A stretch of DNA of 64,000 nt from Tenebrio molitor. Lineage: Eukaryota > Arthropoda > Insecta > Coleoptera > Tenebrionidae. The notes beneath the pieces are model-generated. The model worked only from the letters and a program-made list of their open reading frames with translations, did not search any database and was not told the origin of the DNA. A program made the position numbers and the translations under genes. Where the stretch lies: contig NC_091049.1 in the NCBI RefSeq assembly GCF_963966145.1, positions 1,302,001 through 1,366,000 of the forward strand. Direction: 5' to 3'. How positions within the stretch are numbered: position 1 is the stretch's first letter; every line of letters starts with the position of its first letter. Positions 32,917 to 47,900 of the stretch are shown here, piece after piece.

Positions 32917-35900
32917 TGAGGTCATGTTGTACGGATCGGCCGAGTTCAAGTCGTCGGTGAAGCTCGCCGAGTTCAGCTTGGGCATGGCCTTCTCCTGGTG
33001 CTTCAGCCTGTGGACGATCTCGTCGTGGACGACGTTGAAGCACATCGCCGTCAGCGCCATCCCCGACATGATGTAAATCGAGCAGAACCATATCGTGGTG
33101 TTGGAGTCGTGGTTCCTGAAGGGGTCGGTGCCCGGCACCATGTTCCCGAACCCGATCGTCGTCAGACTCATGAAGCAGAAGTAGAAGCCGTCGAGGAGCG
33201 ACCAGTTTTCCAGCTTGTACAAGGCGAACGTTCCCAAGCAGATGTAGATGAACATCATGGCCAGGCAGAGAAGAATGGGGGCCAGGATGCTGAGCCCGTG
33301 CATCGACGACTTGGACTCGTTGTCGGTGCAGCTGAGGCTGTCCATTTCTTTGATGGGGCCGTCGCGCAACGGCGAGTGGAGGCTGTTGTGAATGGAGTTC
33401 GATCTGACGTAGAACGGCTCCTGGAGGGCCATCTGCTGCTGCATCTCGAGCTGTTGACGCTTCTTCTTCATCCGACGCTCCTTCTCCGCCATGCGCTTCT
33501 CGTCGTAGCAGCAGTAGCCGCAGTTGGAGCACAAGCAGCAGCAGAGGGCGCGCGAGAACACCCCTCTGGCCACGCGGCTCAAGATCGAACCGATGCTCGA
33601 CAGGTACAGCAAGGTCAAGGGGATGCCCAGCATGGCGTAGCCCATGGTGACGGCCTTGCCGAGGGTGGTCCGAGGGGCTATGCTTCCGTATCCTGCAAGA
33701 AAAAAAAATTCTGTGTCAGTTTGTTGATTCTAATGGGTCTGTCACAATAGTGTTAGTGTTAGTGGTAATGTTATAATGTTAGTGGAGATGGCAATGGTGA
33801 TGTTAGTAGTCCAGTGTTCACAATAATGTTAACGGAATGTTACTCTTACAGCTGGCAACGTGGTGTGAACTGTCACTGCGCCTGCGCGTGCGTGAAATTC
33901 TCGATGGTGATTGGTAGATGTTAACGAAGATGTTAAAGAACCAGACATTTTCTGGATCTCTTAACATTTCACCAATGTTCTGAAGATTAACATTCTGACT
34001 AACACTAACATTAACATTACCATTAACACTATTGTGACAGACACATAACATTGGTGTGCATTACCGGTTGCCTACATTATCTCGGTTTTGCATTTCGTTG
34101 TTGTTTTGTGAGAGAGAATTGCGAATAAACACATCTGACTTGGCTGGCTTGCATAGTTTCGCAGATATAACCTCTTATTTAAATTACTTTTTTCCTAGTT
34201 GAAATATATCGAGCCATAAAATAAAGCGTCCGGCGCATTTCGCTCTATAAACATACCATCGCCTAAAATATAACTTCGATATTTTGCCCGAATGACTAAA
34301 TGAAACACTGAAACTTCCTGAAGTATTTCACTTAACGTCTCCTCAGCCAGAATTATCGCTACTTATTACCTGAGCTAGCATTAGTCGTAAAATTCTGTAA
34401 TTGGATAAACAAATTTCATTAAGCAGCTAAACATTGCTTCTTGGCGCAGGTTTGACGTTTACTACCAGAATTCTGGGTCTTGCTGCAGAATATTGAATTC
34501 TCGGTTGGAAACACAATCTGACATTTTTGAACGACGGAAAAATGAAATATTTTGTTCGCAAAACGTGCTTCAGAACGAGTTATTCACTATTTCTCTCGTT
34601 AATGCTTTTACATATTTTACTTTTCTTGTTGTAATTAAAGCAATATTTTGCAGTAGTAGTTTAATAATTTCATCATTTATTTCATGCAGTAGCTGCGGTA
34701 GGCAAATTTTATTTTATCGAATTGCTTCCCAAAGGTCGTTAAATTTGTTAAACATTTTGTCTAGTTAGAATAAATTTGGGATGTGTTTTTCACGTTCTGG
34801 AAAATGTTTAGATTTTTTTGTTAGCGTTCGTACAAGGGCAAAGAGCTCTCGTTATTTTTGATTATTTTGAAATATGTCGTTTTACGTAACAACCCGATGG
34901 TTCGCGTGTTGTAAAAAGAACTGAGCAGGCGGGGGAAATTGTTAACACAATGAAAAATAAAAGTTCTGTTTTGATTGGAATTGGAATTAATTGAAAAAGA
35001 AGTGAAACGATGATAGAGACAAATTTGGTAATAAATAGCTATAGCTATTTATGCAAAGAGTTGCAAAAAAATAGCCATTTTGCTACGAGTTTCATACAAG
35101 ATGTTTTCTAATTTAGTTACGAAAAGCACACATTCTAATTAAAATCCTGTTTAAATTTGCTATTTCAATAATTTTTAATACTAGTGATAATATAATGTCA
35201 CTTTTTAACACTAGTGATAATATAATGTCACTTTTTTGACTAGTTATTAAATGAAGCACGTTTGACAACTAAAATGACATATCACAATGGTTACTTCTCG
35301 TAACTGAATTAGAAAAAATTGATTTTTTCTGTTAATAATTCAACATAAAGGAAACTCTTATTTTGATAATTTTGTCAATTATGAGGTCAAACTATTAAGT
35401 ACATACCTACTTGGGTCTACAGTTGTACCTAATTTTATACAGTGCGTTCGTAAAGTTCGGAATAAATTCGATAAAACTGTCGTAAGTATTAATTTCTGAG
35501 AAAAATCCTTGAACAGGTTAACTTCGTTTTTAAAAAGTGCATATTGTTCAGTACTTTGCTTATGTCATCTCCTAATAATGACGTTATCAATAATTTTTTT
35601 AAATGACAACCCCCAATTTTTTCTTATTTTTCTGGTAGGTACGCCTTCGTACTAGCTAAACGATCAATGAAAAAAATTGACACCTTACATAACAATTTTT
35701 TTGAGCAAATGACAAATTTTACATAAAAAAATTTAATTTAATTTTTAATTTAAATTTTTTTTCAATAGATTTAGTTACATTGGAAGGTTTATTTTAATAG
35801 ATCAAACAATTTAGAACGATTTGCGGTAGAGAATTCGCACTGAAATTGGACAAATAAGCCCTGACATTATTGAGCGCAGTGTACAAAGTGTCGGTGAGTG

Positions 35901-38900
35901 CCAAATAGTTGGCGGGAGGCAATTTCAACATTTGCGTTAAATTTTATTGTTAACTTGAAATGTTTGTTTGTTTTTGTTTGAGGTCAATTAAAATTTTTAC
36001 ATTCAAAATTAAGTTACATTTTTTAAGTAAAATTTGTTGTCATTTTCTCAAAAAAATTGTTATGTAAGGTATCAATTTTTTTCATTAGTCGTTTAAGTAC
36101 TAAGAAGGTCTACCAGAAAAAGATGAAAAAAGTGAAGGTTGTCATTTAAAAAAATTATTGATGACGTCATTATTAGGAGACGACAAGCTCTCAACTTAAA
36201 TAACAACATGCACTTTTTAAAAACAAACTTGACCTCTTCGAGGATTTTTCTCAGAATTTAATACTTACAATTTTATCGAATTTATTCCGAACTTTACGAA
36301 CGCACTGTATAACATGTCAATAAAAAAAAATAAATTGAAACGGCGACCTTTTCATCTCCAAGCGACAAATTTCAATTCGAGGCAAAACTATTCAGTGATA
36401 ATTCCTTCAATAAAAGCGCATAAAGCTTTTATAGCTACATGATTTGAGAGGGCTGTCAAATATTCACTAAAATTGATTTGTCTGGTATTTCCACAAAAAT
36501 AAATGGACAACACAATTAGTTCTCTACAAAAATATGTGTAATAGTGTTACAAACAAACGACTGTCAATATAAATGTAAAAGTAAAAAATTTAGAGACAAT
36601 AGTTATTTGAGTCTGAGTTTTCTTGCCGAGGCGCAGCCGAGCGAGGTGGTGGCGCACATTAAATTTTTTAGGCGACCGCACGAACTACAAAGCAAAAGAC
36701 ATCATTGGAAAAATTACAAATCTATTTTGTATCTACTACCTTTTTCAAATAGATAAATTTATTAATACATTAACAATTTTTTTTATAGTATCTGTTATCA
36801 GCTTGCCAACAAAACTAGAAATTTTGTATTTGCAATACAATTATATATTTACACAATTTACGGTGACAGGACAATAATTATTATCGTCATTATCGATTTC
36901 GTTGCTAACTTACTAAACAGACCAACAGATGGCGCCACGGTCAGCGCCCGAAAAAGTTACTTTTCGTCCGCTTGTGAGCACGTAAAATTACCGTTTGATG
37001 CCTAAAAAAATATTTTTATACACTTAACTTGTTTTGAAGAATTGACAAAATCATCAATTTTTACCAAAACTATTTCTATTAGTATCTAAAATTGAGTAAT
37101 AAAGTTTTACTTCTAGTAGAGGAATGTGTTTTACCTTGATAGATTTTATGAATCACTTTTTTATAAATTCGTCGTCTTTTTTTTAAATAGAATAATATTG
37201 GCTAATTAATTTGTAACAAAAACCAAAATAAATTTCATATTTTCTATAGTTTACTACAATGTAATTTACGTGGCGAATAAAATGATGAAGGAATAGTGTT
37301 TTTGGAAATGTTGCAAACTTTGGTAAACTTAATTATTTATACGAAAATAATACCAAAAAAAAAGTTTGGTCTTTCTTCTATTTATTGCATTCTACAAATT
37401 AATCTAATTTTTCAATTCCTGTTAAAAAAGATTCGTTATATGTCCGCTAACTGTTAAGTAACGGCCGTGAGTAATGAGTTAATGACTAATGATTCATTAT
37501 TCCTCGTATCGCAAAACTGCAACGTTGTTATGATACAACGCAATATTTATACGTCATAATAATTTTTTTAATAATGTATTTTATACGTCATAGAAAATGT
37601 ATAATATTTAACTATCCTGTCATGGCTACTCACGAGGTGGTTTATTAGTTGTTACCTCCGGCCGTGAGTAATAACTCATTATTCCGCGCATCGCAAAATT
37701 GCAACATTGCTATGATACGGCGCAATATTTATACGTCATAATAATTTTTTTATCTGATAATTCACCAGTTTGTTATTATTTTTTGCAATAAAAAAGGTAA
37801 CAAATGAATTTTGATAGTGAAAATAATGCAATTTATACGTCATAGAAAAAGTATCATATTCAACTCTCGTCTAATGGCTTCACTCACGAGGTAGTTCATT
37901 ACCCCCGGCTGTGCGTAATAGCTCATTATTCCGCGTATCGTAAAATTGCAACGTTGCTATAATACAGGGCGATATTTATACATCATAATAATTTCTTATG
38001 TCATAATTCTCCAGTTTGTTAATATTTTTTGCAACAAAAAAAGCAACAAATGAATCTGGATAGTGAAAATAATGCAATTTATACGCAATAGAAAAAGTAG
38101 GGATTATATTCAACTGTCCTGTAATGAATGGCTTCACTCACTAGGTGACTAATAAGAATAACTCATTATTTCGCTTATCGCAAAATTGCAACGTTGCTGT
38201 GATACAGCCCAACATTTATACGTCACAATAATTTCTTATGTCATAATTCCCCAGTTTGTTATTGCTGTTTGTAATAAAAAAAAGCAACAAATGAATTTTG
38301 GTTGTTAAAATTAACGTATTTTATGTCAGAGAAAAAGTATCATATTCAACTTGCGTGTAATGACTTTCTCACGAAGTAGTTGCGGCACGAGCCGTGGGCG
38401 AGTGCTGTAAATCATCCATGGCACGCTCGTTGAATAATATACTGTAAAATAGTTCACCCAAGTTTTGTAAAAACATCACAGGCAATGTTTTTGTTTAATT
38501 TTCATTAAAAACAGACCTACACCTAACGGTTCATTGGACTTACTGAATAAATAAATACATTTTCATTTCATCAAATTCTTCAAATCTATATTTTTATTCA
38601 GTAAAATATTTGTTATTTGAAGTTTTCGCATAAAACTATTTCAGTTCAATTCATGTTTATTCCGGATTTCTGTCACACTAGTTAGAATAAAAATGTTTGG
38701 TGATAAAGCGGTCACCTCTGCTGTTTGGGCATAATACAAAAACATCTCCACCAAACTGGACATGACATCGTTCAAATTATCACTTTGACGAGACCAACAT
38801 GTGAAAATTAATTACCATAGAACTATGGTGCACCCGCTTTACACAGATATCCTCGGCGAGTCCATTTACATTATGACAGTTTCCTCTATGATGAATAGTT

Positions 38901-41900
38901 TTTAATGTGCACAATCCAGAATCGTTCCCTTAAATTTTCCTACATTCTCCTTATGGAAACTACATTTCTGCACTTTCAAATTATCTTGAATAATTTGTGT
39001 TGTTGGAGCAACAACTTTTTCATTGTTCGGTCTTAAACTGCACCTAATGCTTCTCGAAATTATTGTCAGACACCCCGTACAAGTAGTTCTGAAAGGGTCG
39101 TAAAACCCCCGGAACTTTCGCAATATAATTCCGTTCGTTATCTCCAATAACTTGCAGGATTCAAATGTTGACCTCCTAATTTAAAAGTCCGTATCCATTT
39201 TTGTCCGTAATGGATTCTAAAGTGTCTCCGGAGAATTTTCACGATTTCAAGGCATTATATAAATTCACAATGAGAAAACTTCTTTTTGTAGCTCGGCCGA
39301 TCTAATTTAAATCCTATTAACTTCTTTTATACACTTATCCATCCAATCGAGTTTCCAAGCGAGTTTTCCGGAATTGAAGACAATCATTAATACCGCAGAC
39401 CGATATCTGTTTATTCAGAACATTCGTTCTCGGGAATGTGTGTCACGTCCCCAAATACAAAACGGGAAGGGAAAAACAAACGCGGCAAGGATGCGACACG
39501 AATTTAGCGGAAACGGAATTTACTCAGCAATTAGTTTAATCGGGCAATTTAATATTTGAAACTACGTGTAAGGGTGCAAATTTTAATAACTTTATTCGGG
39601 GGGCGGAGAGATAAAATGTATTGGTGGTTCGGGTCGTAATTGTATGTAAATGAAAATTCAGCAGTGCCAGCGTAATTGGACTATTCCAGTTTTCTGAAAA
39701 TCATTTTAAATGGAAACGGGATTCAATGTGAGTTTTCTGTTCTATACTGCTGAGGGAATCTCATCCAGAAATGTACCGAGCCGGGCTAATAAAATGTACC
39801 AATTTACGAATGTCGGGGCAATTTCAAAGGCTTAAAGTAAGTTTCAATTTTAGTTGGGAGTTCATGAAACTATCGCGTTGCTGCACAAAGCGATCCGGTT
39901 AGAATTACGCGATAAAATCGGGGGTGCATTTGCTGAATTACTTGTTTACACACCATGAGGGAATGTTAAGTTCTTCGACCCTACAAAGTGGAGAAAATGT
40001 AAAAATTCTTTTCACGTTACTACAGTCGACGCGGTGGCCCGATGGAATAATAAACTGGCGTGATCATCGGGGGATGGACGTCGCTACTAACTATCACGTG
40101 AACACCTCGTGACTGCCCCACTGGTTCGCCGCGCCAACTATAGGATCTAAATTCATTGGGACAAAAAAATGGATACAAAATGAAGGAAAGTCGAATGAGA
40201 AAAAGAGAAACGAGCTAAACTGAAATGCACTTTTGGATGAAACGGTGAAAATTTATTTTACAAAAAGAAAATCAAAAAAGTGTTTCCGAACATCAATTTT
40301 TTTTTATTCTGTTTTGACCAGGTGAAAATGAATGGAAGCGACAAGTAGGAAAGGGAGAAGAAAAGAAATGATAACAGAGAAACTAAAAAAGAGAAATTCC
40401 AAAGTGAAAATATGAGGGAGTAAGGAAGAAAATCAATTTCTTTTATGCAACTGCTTGATTTCTATTAGTTGGAGAAAAGATTTGTGCCATCTAAAATTGT
40501 TGGAACTGTTTATCTGTAAAAACTACAGAGCTTTCAAAAATGTGTGGTGGGCGTGGCTTGGTCAGCTGTCAAACCGTAGATATCCGTCATGAACAGGCAG
40601 TAGTGTGAATTATTTCTTTTGGAGAGACAGTTCTTTTTAGAACCGACCAACCAGGGTTCTCCTCGTTTTCTTAGTGCTACGTGATGGATGATTCAATGTA
40701 CCAAAGTGAGGTTATGTATCTCAAAGAAATATCAAAAGATACCAACCAGTAGACGACCTGCATTTGTAAAATAGAAGGCCTGCTTATCTACAAACTTTCT
40801 GAACGCTCGTTATAGAAGGTGATCAAAAAGAAAACAAATCAGAGCAAGCGTTGCAAATTAAATTATCGGTCATGTCGTAGCGGAACTCTATGCAAATAAG
40901 CGTTCAATTATAGGAACGGAATATGGAATTATAATTGTGCATTTTATTATCATTATCTGATAATGGAGATCGCGACGCCACTGGTAAGCAGATTTTGCAT
41001 TGAAATGTCAAAGAAACGTCAACGATGTGCTATTGTTAACCTAAAAAACCACTTTTTTGGCAAAGTAATGTTTTGTTTTCTCGAGATACTTATTCAGTTG
41101 AGAAATTTAGCAAAAGAATCCGGGGAAGCACCCCCTAACAAGAATTTACTCCGTGTCTTGTTTGTTTCCTTCATTATTCTTATTCTAAATTATTGGAATT
41201 ACGATCTTGCCGTAAACTCCATTAGAATTATTCATTATTTGACGTTCAATTTTAAAAGCTCCCCTTCGTTCTTAATGGAATCGCGAATCCGACCTAATGA
41301 AAATGTGATATCTGCATTAAGTAATACGATAAAATACAACAGAACAATACGTTTTAATATAACATGATAAGATAATTATTTACGGTTGGTTGTACCTCCT
41401 GACCTAATTAAATTCCTGGAGCTTCCTGAAACCTTCCAGGTAAAAATTTCCAGAACACAATTCACAACACAGCTATAATCGCTGTATAACAGGTAATCTG
41501 TGTTAATATTCCACTATTGTCACTTATGAATATTAATGCATAGGAGAGCTTTTAGGATAGAGCTTTGAAATGTTGAAGTGGTGGAAGCAATTTTAATAGG
41601 CCTAATACGTACGCCTTAATGTTATACATTTCTGGTTTACTCCAGCGAAAATTCGAATATCGTTCGCGATATTTAATCAAAGCTAACTAAATTAAATTTA
41701 CCTCGCTCGGATGCAGTTCTTATTGCAGGCAAATTAAAATTTTATTAAAATAGAGCAAGGTAAACTCAACCTTTACATTTTAATTAAAACGAACTGATAA
41801 ATTAACTATTGAAGAAGACAGCTCCGGATTTTCTTTGATACCCCCTAATTGCTTCCCATGCTCTCGATATGCGTCTCCCGGCTTTTAATTTTTTTAAATG

Positions 41901-44900
41901 GAGTGTTTGTTACCTCTTCCTGAAACGATTTCCCTTCGTTTTGTTGGCCAATTAGACGTCCGACGTTGCGTTCGTTCATTTTGAGATGGCGTGCCCTTAA
42001 CCTACGTCCGCTGCAGCTTACCGCCCCCACGTGTCGTGAATAATGTCTTAATATACGTTGCCCCCTTTGTTCCGCATTTGCGTTAATAACGCGTACAGGG
42101 TATTTTATTATGCCGACGTTTTACTACAAGCGCGTACGAGGAATAGGTATTTTGAAATAAACACAAGTTTTTGACAGTTCCTTTCCCCCAGTTTAAACGA
42201 TGAGGTGCACGTTCTCAAACTAAACCGAAAGTAAACATATTGTACCTGTCAGTTTTGTTTTACAATTTTTTTCAGGGAGCAGCGGAGCAAGAAACAGGGG
42301 TCTTGGCTCACTGAAAAGATGGCAATTGAATCACTAGTGAGGAAATAATATTTTCTCACTAGTGAGCAAAGTGAATGTTTTGCGAGTTTATCAACAAATA
42401 TGTTGTACTGAAATTTTTTAAAATCTGGTTTTAATATCTGAATATTCATAAATCATAACTAAAGCTTGTCTTATTTTTCAGTTTTTAACCTGTTATTTAT
42501 AATTCAATTGACGAAAAAACGTGAAACTGCTTGGGGTAAACTTCTCATTCGTGCTAAATGCATTAGGTATCACTGATTCGTACCGTTGGGGTCCTCGCCT
42601 TCGGCTCAGACGCCCAACTTCCGTACTCGTGATTAAATGCACTACTTTGCTCACTTGTATTGAAAATAGCTATTGTTCGATACCTCTCAAGAAAGTGAGT
42701 CTGTATCTATTTCTCTTTCACTTTCGCTCATCGTTTTTCGCTCACTGTCTTTCACTCAGCTCCGCTTCGTGGACGAACACGCAATTCGCGTGAACGAAAG
42801 CTTTGCCTTCCTCACTCTTACTGTAAATAAATAATGATTCTTTGTTAAGAATTATACAAGCGTCAACCTTCCCGTTTGGGGGTTTGGTTCGCGACCGGAA
42901 ACGATTTTGCATGCGCTCGGGAAAAAAAAGAAAAAAGTTGCATTACCAGCGAGTCGCTTTGGAGCAATCCCCGAAGGCTAATTTTAAAGCGAGCTCTAAT
43001 TGCGAACCGCTGTGTAGTCGATTAATTGTCCGACAACACAATTTTTAAGGAAATATTACACCAATAAAAGAAATTATTTTGTGTAAATAAATTCGCCCTC
43101 TCACTATAATTCGCCGGAGAGGTTCGGAGTGAATTATTTCATAATGGAATTTCGAGTAACACAAGAGAAACTCGAGATCTATAGACAGGTAAATACAATT
43201 ACACGAGCTTAGAATATTGTGTAAAGTTTCGCTAAAATAAATAAAGCTACATTATTATTATGTGGATTTGAAATTAATACTATTCCTGGGACTAAATCTT
43301 ATGTAAAGCCTTCGCGTATTGATTGGAAGAGACACTCTTACTTACTCAAGAATAATTGTAAAATGATCTTGGAACGATAGCGTTAAAGCTGAGCTTTCAC
43401 TACAGACTGATATATTAATTGTTATCACAGACCTACGTCACAGCTTTCAAAGTTCTGACGTGGATCAGATATTGTGAATTTTAAGTAAACACTTTATTGA
43501 TAAATTCGTTTTAAATTTCAAACAACAGATCTAAAAACAATTCTAATTTTGACTTTTGGATCGTTTAAAATAGATTTATTACATATCTAAAATCCCTATA
43601 AAGTTTACGCAACATGTGTGCAAAGTACTACTTTTTGTACCAGTGGGAAATTTATACACACGAGAGCAGCGAATGTTGTAATCCAACGAATAAAAAAGTG
43701 CTTTCTACATGAGTTGCGTAATAATTTTTTACAACATCGTGATCTCTCTAACAGTAATAAATAATACTTCAAAATATTAATTGGTTTCTACTTGTTTGTT
43801 TTTACTGTTTCTTTGTAAGCAACGTCATAATTTAATTTAATTGTTTATAATATAAATTCCTTTCCACACTAGTGTGAAAAGAAAAGTTGTTTTCGTACTA
43901 GTGCGTTAAAGTGACGCTTTTCCAACTGAAATGACAATCGAAAAGTATGATTTTTGATCATGAATGAGAATGTTTTTTGTATGTTTGAAAATCAGTTAAA
44001 GTAGTTTTTTTATGGTCTAAAATCTAAACAAACCACAAATTTAGATATTCATGTAGTTTTTTTTTTGTTTGTTTAATAAAGAAAAAATAATAATGACAAT
44101 ATGTTGTGTGAACACACTTCGACGTGGCTGATAAATAAATCCGGCCTCGATGCTGTGCCTCCTTTTATATTTTCGCCTCGTAATTACTGAAACTACATCA
44201 ATTAAAAAATAGTTTCATTTTTATTTTTTAGCTTATGAAGACGGTAAAGTTGAAATCTTGCATCTCTTTTATTTAATACGTTTTTGAACATTTTTTTTTT
44301 AATAACATTGAGTAATTTGCAGGCTTCTAGATGACTTTATAGTTTCATTTTATTTTTTTCGTTCAAATAAAAAATAGTTTTGTGTAGTTTTGAGCAAGTG
44401 TGAAATCTTCCTCTTTTAATTTTATTTATAAAAGACATCACCCATCTATTTCCTACCTTTGCATAAATATTTTGCGGCAAAAATTTTAATGGAGCTTTCT
44501 CGATTGATCTCTTTGAGACAACTCCGTTGTTTTGTTTGCAAAATATTTGCAAAAACGCCATTTTCGCCCCGTTTAGGATACTTTTTTTCCCTAACGAATC
44601 AAATATGCCAGTTTCACGCTTGAAGAAATTCTCGGTGTTTAATGTGTAGCGTTTCTTTAGCCCCAAAGGTCAGCCGAATTTATATTAAATAATTCCAGAA
44701 AAACCGTTAAGACCTGCTGATGCCGCCATATAAATGCAACAGTTTTCTCATCGCCCCGGCAAAGAACACAACGTCAAATGGCGATATCCCAGCGGATTTG
44801 GCGGCAAGAACGGGGGCGGCGTGTACGACCGAAATTGCAGCCGTTTCAGGAATTTTGCGGTATTCACAAAAAGCCCTAACCCCGCAAGAAACAAAAGACA

Positions 44901-47900
44901 CTTTTGCGCGGCTCGATAAGCTCATCCGCTTGTTCGACATAATTGTTTTACGGTTTAGCATAATTCCGTTTTTATTTGTTATTACCGAAGGATTTCCGCT
45001 TTTTCTGTCTTGTTTACACTGTTAATATTATTGTTTTCTTTGCATTGTTGATTCTTTCTCTGCGCGGCAGTGAAACAATGGCTCCCCCTGGCGGCCCGCA
45101 GGCATAAAGAAAATATTTACGTAATTTTTGACAAAGTTTAAACTGGCAGATCCTTTTTTCATCGTCTGAGGTGGAAAAACGCGGTCGCTTTGTCCCGTGG
45201 ACTTGTTACAATAACAGTAACGAGCCGAGGAGCACAGGAAAGAAGAAAACACAAAGAAGAAGAAGAAACAAAATCAGTACCGCCGCGGAAAATCGCCCCC
45301 AGCCGACTGCGACAGATAAACTGACAATTACCATCGATATTCTCAGATCCAGACAGCCATGATTGGAGCGGAATGGAAACGAGCTTGATGCGGATCGTGG
45401 AAGGCGACGAGAAACAATCGGGACCTCGTTTCCGGAACGCCCCATACCGGAAACTCCACCATGGAGCTTTTTCGATTATTGCATCATAACATTCATTTTA
45501 TTGTGACGAGGGGTGGGATTAAATTAAATTCATTTCTGAGCCGTTCATTTCGATAGAGTGGATGATTAAATTTTAAATTATTATTAAGATGCAAATAGCA
45601 GCAGCGCCGTGAGCATCTCGTTTACGAGCGTTTTAATGACGTGCCAGTTTTTCGTCCGACAGTCGCCAGCGCGGCTGCTGTCACGTGGTCATTTGTTTAT
45701 TTTTTTCAAATAACAATCTCTTGAAACTTTGTACGAGCCGTAAACTGCATTTACGACCGCACCGAAACGTCATAAATCCGTAATTAGTCCGTTACGTATC
45801 ATTAACAAAGCAAACTCAAGTAGGAAAATCTAATATCGTGCATTAAAATGGAAGCGAGAGGGTCGAAATGATGTTGCAAGTGTGCCTCGAGCCGTCACAA
45901 CATTTTCGGGGCATTTGCAACCACATTTGCACGAGTGTGACAGCCGTCAGTTGTGGAAGAACCCACCATTTTGCATATCATAAAAAGTGGGTGCCAGACA
46001 GAGGTGGCGGAAAATTATGCAAACAGAAAAATACACTTAAATGTGAAAAATTGATTGGATGTACTGGCGCTACTAATATTGGCGTCATGAAAATGTCATA
46101 CTCCCGGCGCCAGTAATCTTTGCACGTGGTGACTTTCATAATTTTGATGATAAACTTGAGTTTAACTGCTGAAATACAAACTGGCGCCACTAATACTGGC
46201 GCCATGAAAATGGCGTACTGCTGGCGCCAGTAATCTTTGCACGAGGTGACTTGAATTTTTACGATAAACTTGTCTGAAAATAACATGAGTTTCGGAGAAT
46301 TAAATATTTCTTACTAATTTCTTCCTAATGTACAATTCTCTGTCAGTGCATTCATTTCTTTCCTGCTTCACCGGTGTAACAGACGAATGATGCTATCGCT
46401 ATCGCTATCGTCCACTCTCATCCCGCTTTGTCTCTTCCAAAACTGTTGCGTTTGTATCATTTTCCGTCTGGCCGCAGATTTGCATAGTCGATCAATCCCG
46501 TTGACGTTACTTAATGCAAATTGATATTGACTTTCCCGATTTGAAGAAAGTTTCAAGTATAAAAGTGTTTGTTGTTAAAAAAGCTGAGACCGCGTTCGGT
46601 TATCTTGCCCCCTCAGTTGTGCTTTATTAGGGATTCTGGATCTTTCTTCATTCGAACGGAGATAAGGGTCGTCGCGTATTGAAGTATTCAATTTGGGGAA
46701 AAATGTCAGATTTATGTCAGATATTATTCGACCCGGTGAAACAGTTAGCATTGGAGAAACTTTCCGAATATTTTAAAATGCATTTCGGTTTTCGGCGCAC
46801 GAAACAGACTTATTCGATCCCTATCGTATTGACCTTATTTGTGTAAAACTTGTAACTTCGCCTTCATGAATAAAAACGAAGAGTGTGGATTGCATCCCAG
46901 TGCAGTCCACACAAGAGAGAAATTTACGGGTTTTTTCTCACATAATTCTTCAATGCACTCATCACGACTCCATTTCATAAGTTCCGCGCGTGATTTCTTA
47001 CACTCGAAGAGAAAATCAAAGCAAAATCTCATGTTTCGAAACTGCATTTCACATACACAGGGGTCCCCACTTACTCACGCGCTCTTTGCACTATACAGGG
47101 TGTTTTTGAAATGTATGCAGAAATTTTAACCACGAGCTACTGGCTTCATGTAGAACTCGGAAAAAATATTTAAAAAATTCTATGTCAAAAAATAAAATGA
47201 CATTTATTTTTTGAGCTACATTTTTTTTTAAATTTTTGTTTTCTACGTAATCCTACAACCTCGTACGTAAAATTTCGGCACATTTTAAAAATACACCCTG
47301 TACATGTTTTATAAAATGTACAGGGTGTACTTTTAAAATGTGCCGAAATTTTACCTACGAGGTTGTTTGACAACGTAGAACACTAAAAGCAATTAAAAAA
47401 AATTGTAGCTCAAAAAATAAATGTCATTTTATTTTTTGAGATAGAATTTTTTAAATATTTTTCCCGAGTTCTACATGAAGCCAGTAGCTCGTGATTAAAA
47501 TTTGTGCACGCATTTCAAAAACACCCTGTATAACAAACGTTTGCATTTGTGAAACAAAGTCGCTGTTCGCGTCATTTAGCGAAACAATTGGATTGTTAAC
47601 TCCCATCTCTGTTAATTGTGCGTTTTTAATGCAGCCCTGGGTGCTTCGGTGAAGAATTTTAATTAAATCAACTAATCTATTGAACAATTTCGGGACTGCG
47701 CGCTAATTTAGCGTTATTAGTTTATTTAGTCGGATGTATTAAAGCAATTTGGCGATTTTGCTGCGAAAACATTCACAATACAGTTAATCACCATTTTCTT
47801 AAAAGGATTGCTTAAGTTAATTTGGCTATTTCGGGGCGCGGATAAGCGACAGTAATCGAGAGGGGAGGAAATTTGGAGACGCTTTGCAAATATTTACAGT

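Noticed and set aside
32908..32929. A 22-nt GT...AG string spanning the TGA, as an intron removing the stop
   Set aside because: Far below any workable intron length; no other donor nearby gives the correct phase.
32678..33532. 284-codon minus frame and 250-codon plus frame (32,998-33,750)
   Set aside because: Both are shifted or antisense shadows of K2P exon 2.
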